Positions 1-11,465 of a stretch of 64,000 bases of DNA are shown piece by piece. This DNA is from Paraspadella gotoi. Taxonomy: Eukaryota; Chaetognatha. The notes below the pieces were generated by a model. The model searched no databases. It saw only the letters and a program-made list of their open reading frames with translations, and was not told the DNA's origin. Location: assembly GCA_051294375.1 (NCBI GenBank), contig JBJCIZ010000239.1, forward strand, positions 739,721 to 803,720, in the 5' to 3' direction. The translations under genes and the position numbers were made by a program. Within the stretch, counting starts at the first letter, position 1. The number at the start of each line of letters is the position of its first letter.

Positions 1-280
1 GATGTGGTGGCTTGAACCACTGAAAAGTGTGGGCGATCGTGTGGGCGGTGTGGGTAAATTGAGGGGAAAGGGGAAAAGGGAAGAGGATTGAGATTTCAGC
101 AGCATAGGATCAGAACAAAAACAGCTCAGAAAAGCGGAATAAAAACAGCATCAGCAGGAGCAAATCGGAAACAGCAGCAATAAACACAGAGAAGAAACGG
201 TTGCAGCAGCGAAACGAAGCAAAAAAAAAAAGCTACAGCAGCAGCGGAGTAGCGATACGCTTGAGAAGAAGAATCGTGGA

Positions 281-660
281 NNNNNNNNNNNNNNNNNNNN
301 NNNNNNNNNNNNNNNNNNNNNNNNNNNNNNNNNNNNNNNNNNNNNNNNNNNNNNNNNNNNNNNNNNNNNNNNNNNNNNNNNNNNNNNNNNNNNNNNNNNN
401 NNNNNNNNNNNNNNNNNNNNNNNNNNNNNNNNNNNNNNNNNNNNNNNNNNNNNNNNNNNNNNNNNNNNNNNNNNNNNNNNNNNNNNNNNGTGGTTATTGC
501 GTTTGCTGCGTTGTGATGATACTGTAGTGAGATGGTTTTGTGATAGTTATTATGATAGAGGGACGGAGTCGGTTTTTTTATTGAGAGAATGAGTCGAGAC
601 TTAAATGACGAGGATAAAGATGATGATGAAATAGAGTATTTAAATGAAGTTAGGACAAGA
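281..660. repeat. Gap and duplicated flank (copy also at 4041-4165)
   Basis: A 209-base gap (281-489) is followed at 490-660 by sequence that closely repeats 4041-4165. Both begin GTGGTTATTGCGTTTG, continue through TTTATGATAGAG and CTTAAATGACGAG, and end in a GATGATGATGA tract. The copies differ by many small insertions and deletions. Positions 1-280 hold purine-rich, A-rich low-complexity sequence with AGCAGC clusters and no credible gene. The duplication could be an interspersed repeat or overlapping contig ends joined across a gap. Confidence 0.6.
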
Positions 661-2160
661 TAAAAATTAAATCAAATATAGTATCATAACGTAAGAACCT
701 ATATTTGACATGTTGTATTCAGAAATAAGATTTAACAACACAGTTCTGACGATATTAAGTTTAACGGATCAGTACCATTGGGGCACACGTATACAGCATC
801 CATCTAATTTAATTAAAATGACCCTAATTACGGTATTATTATTTGTTACTAAATACTTATGCATTCATGAGAATAGACGACATATCATTAAATTATATCC
901 CAAGTACTCTCAGTACTACTTACATAAAAAGAGACTGCTGCCATCCTCCAAATACGCGAGATCCCAGAACTATCTCCTTTGACAGCCGCTTAATGTTTAG
1001 GACGAAATCATCATCAGGCAAGGTTTGTTGGCCAGAGTGGATCGCGATGAAATAAAAGTGTTTTTTTTCTTGAAATTATCCTCTTCCTTTTCGTTTGTTT
1101 CTCTTCCTCTTACGTTAATTCATTAGAAAAACTTCTTTTCGTTTCTATACATGGTACAATTTACAAGCGCCGGTAAAAAAAAAAATGAAACAAGTATTTA
1201 TAAGATATTAACAATATAAAATCCTTGAAGCCTTAAAAATATTAAGAGAATGATATACTTCAAAAGCTCTAAATAAATTCAGCTGCCCAGCTTCGTTCAA
1301 TTAAGATAAAAGTGATTATCTAAAATTTAAAATATTAAAAAAATATATGACAGTATTAAATTATTATAACATATAACAAATTTTTCCAAAGTCAGGGGCA
1401 AGATAGCTGGTTTATTAAATGAATGGATAATTTTTATTGTTTTTATATTATATTTATAAATTTCATAAAATTTATTATTTATATAAGTATCATGAAAAAC
1501 TGAGAAAAAAAGATTTAAGATAGCCAATATAATTTGATAAAAAATTTTAAATTTTCCCTCCAGCTATTGGACTTGAAAAATGTCTCATTTTGAGTATCCA
1601 ATAAATTAAAGCTGGCCATTAAAATTTTATACTGCAGTATCGTAAATATTCATTTTCTTAGATTTAAAGGCTTTCAGAAGATAATAATAATAATTTATTT
1701 ATTTCAAATTTCTTCAGAAAACTTGTGATATAAAGAAAAAATCATTAAAAAAGTGTGTTAAAATCAGAAAGATTTTCAAATCCATCTCCAGCTATCATTG
1801 CTGAGGCATATCAAAGTCGATTCTATAAAATTTGCATATATTAAATAGTTTTGGGTTTTTACTTTACCGATGGTAAGTCGACTCATAATTACATTAATTT
1901 GAGCAAACCAATGTCAGATCTTCCCTGATAATATCGGTAATTAATTAATTAATAATTAATAATAAATTAGGTATTATTTAATTAATAATTAATTTATTCA
2001 ATTAAATTATTTAATTATTAATAATTAATTATTAAGTTAATTATTAATTAATTGGGCAATTAATTAATGTGATCCGAAATGTTTGTTTTGATTAATTGAC
2101 TGATTATTAATTATTGTTAATTAACTATTGATTGATTAACTGATTAATTATTTGATATTA
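661..2160. other. Intergenic AT-rich sequence, no gene seen
   Basis: No open reading frame here has convincing coding character. A fragment of the dispersed family ending in GGCAAGATAGCT lies near 1390-1440. From about 1930 to 2160 the sequence is made almost wholly of TTAATTAA-type words, which recur at 5590-5960, 10770-10860 and 47825-47970, each time beside a GAGCAAAC...GATCTGCC segment, so they appear to be part of one repeat family. Confidence 0.6.
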
Positions 2161-2164
2161 ATAC

Positions 2165-2350
2165 ATTTCAGTACATTTAAAATAAAAGGAAAAGAAAGCA
2201 TAATAAATGTGAAACAGGTTCTTTGTTTTTCTATTTAAACTCATTTCCACTCAGACGATTCCATCGAAACTTCATATCCAGCCAATACACACTTCCCTAC
2301 CCACACAACAAATTCATTCCAATCCATCCCCAATCACGAGTAATTGGAGT
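2165..2350 (+). repeat. Repeat family A, partial copy
   Basis: Carries the family's central block: ACTCATTTCCACTC, then GATTCCATCGAAACTTCATA, then CCAATCACGAGTAATTGG and TTTTTTGCTAAGGTGGGA. The same order of blocks occurs at 5150-5245, 6000-6520, 8085-8600 (reverse), 8760-9200 (reverse, degenerate) and 48005-48290. It has no coding capacity. Sequence from 2350 to 3900 downstream shows no gene. Confidence 0.75.
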
Positions 2351-3929
2351 TTTTTGCTAAGGTGGGAATGGGTTTGAAAATGACAGCGTTTTTTACCAGC
2401 GCTTGTAATTTGTCACAAGTAGACCTCTGGAGGTGTATTAATCTCCAATGCCCAAAGGCGGGACAACGGCCAGTTAATAAGGAATTTACGTTTCTTTGTA
2501 ATGAATACAGAGCCATTGAAAAAAATGTTTACATTCTATGTTCATGAGTTTATTTTTTTCCATCGTCTCGCATTTGGTGGGCAAGCTTCGAGGAAAATGT
2601 AGAAATCCATTTATAAATTATAAAACTTCATGAGTCCTGGTGAGCAGCGCCATGTCAAAAATAAATGAGACATTGATCCGACGAGGGTCGCTTCTCCAGT
2701 CCTCTTTTTCGACGACAAATGAACATAGTCTAACTCCTCCGACGTGGCTTCGGAGTCCAAGCGCTCAAAAAATGAAGACTAGCTCATGTTTATGAATACT
2801 TATTAAATATTATTATAATCTTTATAAATAACAAAATTTACCTAAATAATTTTAAAAAGTCTATTTAAAAAAGTTAAGCGGGAAAGATGTTTCTAATAAA
2901 CAAGCCACAAAAATCCTCTTCCTGAAGCCGCGGTTTGCTCGTCGCAAGCCATGGCTTTCGGATTAGGATTCACGGTAGATCATCTCGTTCGGGTTCCAAT
3001 ATAAAAAATGTAATCGAAACAAAAGCCTTTTGCTTTCTTCGGATTATTTTTAACCTTTAGAATATTAGACCTCGCGCTCCACCTAAAAATGAGAGTAGAG
3101 CATGTCTTCTAAATGATTCAAAATAGACATTCTTCGTGGGCATGACGTTGGGAAATTGAGCTAAAAAGGAGTTCTTTGATACCAAAACAAGCAATCAAAG
3201 CTTGGAAATTTTTTACCTTTTTTAAGCTCAATGATAGAAACCATGGGCTTTTCATATTAAAAGAAAATGGAGTTGGTCTTTCTTATTGAAGATGAGTGTT
3301 TACGTTTAAGTACGTTAGAAGGATCAAACCAGTCAACTTCAATGCATTTTAATATATGAAAAATGAAATTCGCTCGGCTCACCTCGATGCCTGCCAAGAC
3401 CCTACATTTCAGAATTAACCAGATATTACTATTTATAAGGCTGACCATGGATTTATATAGATGATTTCAGCGAAAACTTGATCACCCAGTTTCGACCGAA
3501 ACGAGGACTCGACATACCCGATTATCAATGATTGGGTTTATTTACTAACGACAGTTTTTTTTTCCTTTTCCCAGAAGATAGTGTACATAACCTGCATTTA
3601 CAATTCCTGCCTTAATGCTGCCCATCTTACATCCTTGCCCCTTATTCTGCCCATTTACATTCCTGCCTATTTAATAACTATCATGACTATTTCCTACCAA
3701 TCTTATCGTGAAAAATTGAACAAAACAAATACTGTCCTCTGCTCTCACCCGTTGCCGAGTACTAATCTTAAATGTTTAAATCAATGTTTTAAACGTCAAT
3801 CAGAATAGAAATACAAAAAATCTACTGGTCTCTATCCCCACTACAACAACCCTGAAATGTGGGAAAGAAACGAATCCTGTCTATATAAATACTCTTTACA
3901 CACGGACGTTCTGCCATCCCGAAGTCACC

Positions 3930-4165
3930 ATGTCAGGTTGGGTCGGTGTGTAAGGACAGCGCGTACGTGGGCGTGTTGTGACCGTGCAGCGTTAACGCGA
4001 CCCGGGATCGAGCCAAAGCAGGCGTTGCCCTTGGAATTGTGGTTATTGCGTTTGCGCGTTGTGATGATGTATGAGATGTTTTGTGTAGTTATTTATGATA
4101 GAGAGGAGCGTTTTGTATGAGAAATGAGCGGCTTAAATGACGAGATAAAGATGATGATGATGATG
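3930..4165 (-). repeat. Possible tRNA-derived SINE fragment plus GAC/GAT microsatellite
   Basis: Read on the minus strand, 4000-4020 contains GGCTCGATCCC, one mismatch from an RNA polymerase III B box, followed by GC-rich sequence unlike the AT-rich flanks. Positions 4041-4165 duplicate 490-660. A long GAC/GAT trinucleotide tract runs on to about 4520 and is interrupted by a 25-N gap at 4368-4392. The long open frames here on both strands are by-products of the trinucleotide repeat. Confidence 0.35.
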
Positions 4166-4929
4166 ACGCGACGGAAGACGCGCACGAACAAAGACGAGCA
4201 CGCCAGGCCGTGACGATGATCGACGACAGACGACGACGGACAATACAAAGACGAAGACACGACAAAGCGCCTACGTGACGATTGACGGACGAGACCTGTG
4301 ACACGACGACGACGACGACGAAGGCCTGACGTGACGACGACGGATGACGATACGATGACGTGACGATNNNNNNNNNNNNNNNNNNNNNNNNNACGACGAC
4401 GACTGTGACGAAGACGACGACGACGACGACAGTGACGAATCGCTTTCTCTCGATTGTCTCTTCTTCATCGACGATCGTTTCTCTTCTTCTGTCGCCGTCG
4501 TCGTCGTCGTCGTTCTCATTCGTTACCGTCTGTTTGCGCGGGAAATTTCGATTTTTTTTTTCTTCTGTCGACTCAAGATTTTTTCTTTCTTTTGGGATTT
4601 TAAAGAAGAAAAAAAAAAAGCCGAAAATTTGCGGATTAAAAAAAAAAAGAAGATTTCCCGACGTCGGTTCTTTTGATCCGTGAAAAGTGAGCGATTGTGA
4701 GGGGAAGGTATGAGTCAGTGAGTGGAGTGGAAAGTGAATGGGTGAACTTATAAGTGAGCGGGGGACGGGGGGAGTTTCTGCGTCGTTTGGTGAGTGAATG
4801 AGCGGAGAGGCAGAGGAATGAGCCACGTTGCATGTCGCGAAGGAAAAAATAAAAGAGAGTGGTCCTTTTAAACAATTGAAACATTCTTTGAAACATTATA
4901 ACGCTTCATTGATAGAAAAGCCAGGTTCT

Positions 4930-5125
4930 CTGGGAGGGAATAAACTAGACTGTGAGAGAGTCTTTGATAGAAAGCTTGCAGGGACCTGCTATGTCATTAT
5001 CTCGTAAGAGTGATGAAGGCCTTAAACCACCAAAGCCTGTCCCAAAGTCGATGGAAAGATAGCTTATTTATTAAATGAATGAACGATTTTTATAATGGTA
5101 GTGTACCAATTTGACAAAATTTTAA
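4930..5125 (+). repeat. Repeat family B copy
   Basis: Contains the family signature AAGCTTGCAGGGACCTGCTA, then TCATTATCTCGTAAGAGTGA, then GGCCTTAAACCACCAAAGCC, then AAGATAGCTTATTTATTAAA and TGTACCAATTTGACA. Other copies are at 11390-11465, 35480-35650 and 40615-40790 (the same insertion in a duplicated block), 49553-49700, 54005-54140 (minus) and short remnants at 43738-43790 and 59318-59352. About 170-190 bp, non-coding; probably a SINE or non-autonomous element. Confidence 0.8.
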
Positions 5126-5549
5126 GTCAATCGCCCCGTCCACTCATGAGTATTTGGCGTTCAAAAATTGAAATATATTTTTTTTTGTTTTTCCCATTTT
5201 AACTCGTTTCCACTCGCACGATTCTATGGAAACTTCATATCCAGNNNNNNNNNNATCAAAAAGGAAGGAAAGAATAAATTGAAGTCAATTTGAATGAAGT
5301 GAGTATGATAAATGAGATGAGGAGGAGGAGGAGGAGGAGGAGGAGGAAGAAGAGGAAGATGAAGAACAGAATAAGTGATAAAAAGAGTTCATAGTGGTTA
5401 ATACTAAGTCGGAATTTATATCGATGTAAATAATAATCAGACCCGTTATTAATTTTTAAAAAAAAAATACTGTCGACCGAATTAAAAAAAAAGAAAAAGA
5501 AATAGGAAAGTAAAGAAAGAAAAAAAAAGAAGCTGAAAGAGAATATAAA

Positions 5550-6520
5550 CAAGTTTGAGCAAACAATTTAGGATCTGCCCACGATCATTAGCGGTTATTA
5601 ATTAATTAATTAATACAAATTATGTGAACTAAAATAATAATTTAATTAATAAATTAATTAATTTGAACCAAAATGTTTGTTTTTAGGTCTTTTCGTCACT
5701 GACTACGACAAAAGCAACGACGATGATGATGACGACGACGACAATAATGCCGATAACGATTGACTTGATTGATTAATTAATTGATTAAATAATTAATTAA
5801 TTTATAAATGAATTGATTGATTGAATAATTAATTGATAGATAACTAAATGAATTGATTGATTAAATAATTAGTTGATTGATTAATTGACAGATTAATTAT
5901 CTAATTAATTATTAATTAATTGATTAATTGATTAATTAACTAATTAATTATTTGAATAATTAATACATCTTGTATTTACATTTATTATAAAATAAAAAAG
6001 CAGCATAATAATCAATTAGTGAAGCAAGTTTTTTTTTCATTTAAACTCATTTCCACTCAAACGATTCCATCGAAACTTAATTTCCAGCTTAATCACACAC
6101 TTTCCTACCCACATACAAAATTTTAAGTCAATCGCCCCGTCCACTCATGAGTATTTGGCGTTCAAAAATTGAAATATATTTTTTTTGTTTTTCCCATTTT
6201 AACTCGTTTCCAATCGCACGATTCTATGGAAACTTCATATCCAGCTCAATCACACACTTCCCTACCCACACACAAAATTTCATTCAAATCCATCCATCCA
6301 TCCATGCACGAGTAATTGGTGTTTTTTGCTAAGGTGAGACGGACAGACGGACGGACGGACGGACGGACATATTTTTTTTGCATAATTTATCATAATTCGA
6401 TGTTCTGAAATGATATAAGTGAATGCCCGACGAGATTGAGGGGGCGGACCGACGGACCGACAAAGTGAATTATAGAGTCGGGATCTTCTGATAAGCAGAT
6501 CCGACTAAAAACAGGAAAGG
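5550..6520 (+). repeat. Repeat family A, near-complete copy with terminal hairpin
   Basis: Starts with AAGTTTGAGCAAACAATTT and GGATCTGCCCACGATCATTA, passes through a TTAATTAA-rich interior, then the conserved block ending in TTTTTTGCTAAGGTGAGACG, a GGAC tetranucleotide run (6345-6370), and ATAATTCGATGTTCTGAAA. It ends in a hairpin at 6477-6505 followed by CTAAAAAC. No open reading frame of note. Lies in opposite orientation to the copy at 8085-8600. Confidence 0.75.
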
Positions 6521-8084
6521 CCTTTTCTCCCGTCGAGTTATTTATATCGAAAATCGCACAACAAAACTCACATGGGAAGCGAAATATTTTACGATTTAGA
6601 AAAAAAAAATGGGAATATAAAATGGGAATATAAAGCTAAATTATAGATGAAAGAGAAAAAGACTTATATAAAGGCAATAAATCCCTATCAANNNNNNNNN
6701 NNNNNNNNNNNNNNNNNNNNNNNNNNNNNNNNNNNNNNNNNNNNNNNNNNNNNNNNNNNNNNNNNNNNNNNNNNNNNNNNNNNNNNNNNNNNNNNNNNNN
6801 NNNNNNNNNNNNNNNNNNNNNNNNNNNNNNNNNNNNNNNNNNNNNNNNNNNNNNNNNNNNNNNNNNNNNNNNNNNNNNNNNNNNNNNNNNNNNNNNNNNN
6901 NNNNNNNNNNNNNNNNNNNNNNNNNNNNNNNNNNNNNNNNNNNNNNNNNNNNNNNNNNNNNNNNNNNNNNNNNNNACGTTACCCTATGCATTTAATATCT
7001 TCCTTAACCCGAGTCTTAATATCTTCCTTAATCCGTTGCTTCTATTTTCCGAATGTCGATCCCTTCCTTTATCACCACCCCTCCCTCCACATTCGGCTCC
7101 CGAAGCGAAAAAAACGACCGCTGCGTCTTTTGTTTTCGTTCGTCGAGATAAAAAACAAGGGAAAGACCTCCCGCGGTCACCTGCTGCCACCTGCCGGTTT
7201 TCCCCGAGCTTGAACGAAAGAAACAAGGGAACAAGGGATGTGGAAAAGANNNNNNNNNNNNNNNNNNNNNNNNNNNNNNNNNNNNNNNNNNNNNNNNNNN
7301 NNNNNNNNNNNNNNNNNNNNNNNNNNNNNNNNNNNNNNNNNNNNNNNNNNNNNNNNNNNNNNNNNNNNNNNNNNNNNNNNNNNNNNNNNNNNNNNNNNNN
7401 NNNNNNNNNNNNNNNNNNGAGAGAGAGAGAGAGAGATATTCCTTTTTTTGTCGTTTATTTCCAAGACAAACTGCTCCTCATAGTGGGCGGTCGAGCCTTT
7501 CGAAGAGAAAACGAAAGAGGATATATATTTTGTTCAATTCTTTTCATTATTTTGTTTATATAAATCTTTCTAAATTGAACGCGTACTTCTGTCCCTTAAA
7601 TGATCAATAATTATTTTATTTATAACGCGTGGCTAGATATATTGGGATAAAAAAAAAGTTGTAGGCGTTTTGCGACTTGCTAAAGACTCATTATGCATCA
7701 ATTGTCGTTATTGTTTTAGAGATGACTTTTTAAAAACGAAAATGACAATCTTACATTTTAAATGAGAATAAACATGAACATGACATGTCTTGAGAGCGGT
7801 TTTTATTCTTTTAACTCTTTACCTAATTAACAAACTTTAATCTTACTCATTAAACTTTTTAAAATTCTTTTTTTTTTCTTCATACTATTTTTTTTTCACT
7901 CTTATTTTTTCCCTATCTCCTTCTTTCTGTATCCTTTTGGTCGCAGGTTATAATACAATTCTTTAAATCTATAATCTATAAAGAATATTCTTTTATTTTT
8001 CTCATCCCTTCTTCACTCGACTTCAGCGCCAAAGGATCATAACCCCTTTTCTTAGAAATCCGGTCTTCCGAAGAACCAAGAGGA

Positions 8085-9200
8085 TTTTTAGTCGGATCTG
8101 CTTATCAGCAACCCGACTCTATAATCATTTTTATAACTCACTTTTTTCGGTCCGTCGGTCCGCCCCCTCAATATTGTCGGGCACACACTTATATCAATGT
8201 CAGAACATCGAATTATGATTAAATTATGCAAAAAAAATGATTTGTTCCGTTCCGTCCGTCTGTTCTGTCCGTCCCGTCCGGTCGTCCGTCCCACCTTAGC
8301 CAAAAACACCAATTACTCGTGATTGGGATGGATGGATTTAAATGAAATTTTGTGTGTGAGGATAGAGGGTAAGTTTGTGATTGAGCTCTGGAAATATGAA
8401 GTTTCTGATGGGAATCGTCCGAGTGGAAATGATTTTAAATGGAAAAAAACAAAAAAAATATATTCACTATTTGAATACCAATTGCTCATGATGTGGATGG
8501 GCTGATTTGACCTGGGATTTGTTATGTGGGTAGGAAAGTTGTGTGATTGAACAGGAAATCAAGTTTCGATGGAATAGTTTGAGTGGAAATGAGTTTAAAT
8601 GAAAAAAAACAAAAAAACCTGTTTTACTAATTGATTATTGCTTCTTTTCCTTTTAGTTATTAAATGTTCTGCGGATGTATTAATAAATCAAATAATTAAT
8701 CAGTTAATTAATCAATTAGTAAAATAAATTTAATATAATTTAATTAATTAGTCAATCAATCCGTCCATCCGTCCCATCTTAGCAAAAAGCTCCAATAACT
8801 CGTGAATTGGCTGGTTGGATTGGAATTAAAATTTTGTGTGTGGGTGGAAAGTGTGATTTCTTGATAAAGCTGGATTATAAAATTTCGATGGAATCGTGTG
8901 AGTGGAAATTAGTTTAAATGGAAAAACATAAGTCGAATTTTTACTAAAATCTTTTACTTATTTTAAACCAATAAAATACTCCAATTTAATCATAATTGAT
9001 GGAATAGATGAGTTTGAAATTTTGTTGTGTGGTAGGAAAACGTATGGACGAAGCTTGATATAAAGTTTCATTGGAAACGTACCAGTGGAAATGATTTAAA
9101 AATGAAAAAGAATATGAGTCACATTTACTTAGAATCTTTTTATTTATTTTAACCCATGATAGTTTGAGATGAAATTTGTGCTGAGCCGGTAGGAAAAGTG
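8085..9200 (-). repeat. Repeat family A, inverted copy and degenerate further copies
   Basis: Positions 8085-8600 are the reverse complement of the 6000-6520 copy, beginning with the hairpin at 8090-8118 and running through the GTCC run and the GATTCCATC block. Two more diverged reverse copies follow at about 8760-8930 and 9000-9200. The 1.5 kb between the inverted copies (6530-8080) contains two gaps, GA/CT repeats and no gene I can support. Confidence 0.75.
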
Positions 9201-9289
9201 AGTGAAGAAGCTAGATATAAAGGTTTGACGGAATGCAAGTTTGAAAAATTATGCAAGGTTAAAAAAATCTTAAAAGCATAAGGATCGTC

Positions 9290-10316
9290 AGCTATTGCAT
9301 AAAAAGAGAGGAGAGAGAAGAGAGAGAAAGAGAGAGGTGAGGAGAGAGAGAGAGAGTTTGAAGAGAAAGAGAGAGAGTGAGAGAGAGAGAGAGAGAAGGG
9401 ACCATAAAATAAAAAAATCTTTAAAAGACTCAAGACTCGAGCCAGAGCCCACTATCATAGAAAATTAATGAAAATAACCGGAAAAAAACGATATGAATCA
9501 CTGCGATACGAATTGTTGATGTTACTAGGTAATTGATTGAGTAATACTAATGATTGATGTAATAGTAATTTATTGATGTAATAGGAATTGATTATTGATT
9601 TCCGATGATTAATCAATTATTGATGCGATTATAGTCATTCACTGCTGTGATGATAGTCATTCAGTGATGCGATGATGTCATTCATTTGATGGCGATGATT
9701 GTCTTCATTGATGCATGCGATTGATAGTCAAATAAAACAAACAATATGCGTGTATGAGTGAAAGAGAGAGAGAGAGCAGAGAGAGAGAGAGAGAGAGAGA
9801 AAGAAAGAGAGAGAGAGAGAAAGCAGATGAGAGAGAGAGAGAGAGAGGAAAGAAGAGAATAAACCACGAAAATCTCGGAGGAAAATATGTGATTTTTGTA
9901 TTGAAAAAAAATGCGCGGGAATAAATTGGCAATAATAAAAAGTTTTTAGAAGGAAAAAAATAATCAGGGAATTTTTCAAAAAACAACGATCCACGCAAAG
10001 ATCGGACAGATAGGGACAGACACACACGAGAGACAGAGAACAGTAGGCGAAGAGAGAGAAAAAGAGAGAGAGAGAGAGAGACACCCGCTGCCAGAGAAAA
10101 AGAGAAGAGAAAGAGCGTAGTATAATAATTTAAAGAGAGAGAGAGAAGAGAGCTCACAGCCCTTTACTCGTTAAAGAATCAGCAGTACTTATTGGCGCCG
10201 CACGTAGCGGAGCTATTCTTACCCCAAAGGACCCTGGGTTCGCGCCCTTGTTCGCGCGGCATCGTTTTTTTACATTAGTGAACCCAACATTATATCTAAA
10301 AAATTTTTTTGTAAAA

Positions 10317-10361
<45 letters not shown>

Positions 10362-10978
10362 AGCTGGACAGACGCCTGCCAGGAGCCGGAACTCGTTTTA
10401 GAAGAAGCAGTGACGGAGAAAAAGAGAGAGAGGAGAGCGACATATAATTAAAAACGTTTTTGTTTTGTAAATAAAACATAAACAAAATACCAATATTGAT
10501 ATGAAACATGAGAATTTTAAAAGATCTTGATGATTAGAAGCCAATATATGAAAATTCAAACTCCCTATGATTCACACTCAAAGCCATGATTGCAAAAAAG
10601 CATGAGACGAAAGCCTTAAACCGAAAAAAAATCTAGACAGGACGGCTTTTGGCCCGCCTGGCTCGATAATAGAGGATATTTGTTTGTTGATAAAATGTAA
10701 CAAAACATTTAATAACTGTCCTGACTCAATTTTAGGACATCGATGATGACAAGACTGAATATAAATTATTATTAATCTATTAATTAATTAATTAATTAAT
10801 CTATTAATTAATTAATTTAATCTATTAATTAATTAATTATTAATCAATTAATTTAAATTAATTATCGTAGGCAGATCCGGACATTGTTTGCTCAAAACTT
10901 GTTTTCTTTGCGCTTGTTGTCTGGAGGCCAGTAGCACAATTTTTGTCATCTCTCTCTCTCTCTCTCTTCTCTCTTTCC

Positions 10979-11029
<51 letters not shown>

Positions 11030-11114
11030 GTTAACATAAATTCCCTCACCCCTCTCCACATGAAAACAGAAAAGTTGGGAAAGAATTTGATCAGCAGGGT
11101 AACTATGAATCTCT

Positions 11115-11187
<73 letters not shown>

Positions 11188-11195
11188 CAGACTAG
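9290..11195. repeat. Cluster of GA/CT microsatellites
   Basis: Long GA or CT tracts lie at about 9300-9400, 9755-9850, 10050-10150, 10325-10360, 10950-11030 and 11105-11190. Long reading frames across them read as Ser-Leu or Arg-Glu repeats on every frame and strand and are not taken as genes. Around 10185-10260 a GC-rich stretch contains GGGTTCGCGCCC, which resembles a polymerase III B box and may be a SINE remnant. A reverse family A end lies at 10850-10905. Confidence 0.7.
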
Positions 11196-11389
11196 AGATT
11201 TGAGGAACCTCAGCTGCATCAGTAGGAAAAAAAAGTCAATCTCGGGAAAAGGATTTTTTTCTCTTTTTCTTTTTTCATCATTTATTCAGATTGATGCAAT
11301 CAATTTTATTTCTCAAATATTATCTTTTTATACAATTGAATCATACTTTGAAACATTATCCCACTTCATTAACATTGAAGTCGTTATTT

Positions 11390-11465
11390 TTGTAAGAGTG
11401 ATGGAGGCCTTAAACCACCTTAGCCGATCCAGAGTCAAGGGCAAGATAGCTTGTACCAATTTCTC
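11390..11465 (+). repeat. Repeat family B, fragment
   Basis: Contains TTTGTAAGAGTGATGGAGGC, CTTAAACCACCTTAGCC and GGGCAAGATAGCTTGTACCA, the same order of words as the other family B copies. Downstream, 11500-12900 holds no supported gene: there is a GCC-repeat patch (11890-11950), a CT tract broken by a gap (12097-12200), a GAC/GAT-rich stretch (12254-12526) and an AT-rich tandem repeat of ATGAATGAACGACTAAACGA units at about 12660-12840. Confidence 0.65.

Noticed and set aside
4089-4826. Long open frames on both strands with runs of Val, Ser, Thr or Arg
   Set aside because: They are by-products of GAC/GTC trinucleotide repeats and span a gap of unknown bases.
9149-11203. Open frames rich in Ser-Leu or Arg-Glu
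   Set aside because: All six frames of GA/CT microsatellites stay open; there are no splice sites or conserved motifs.
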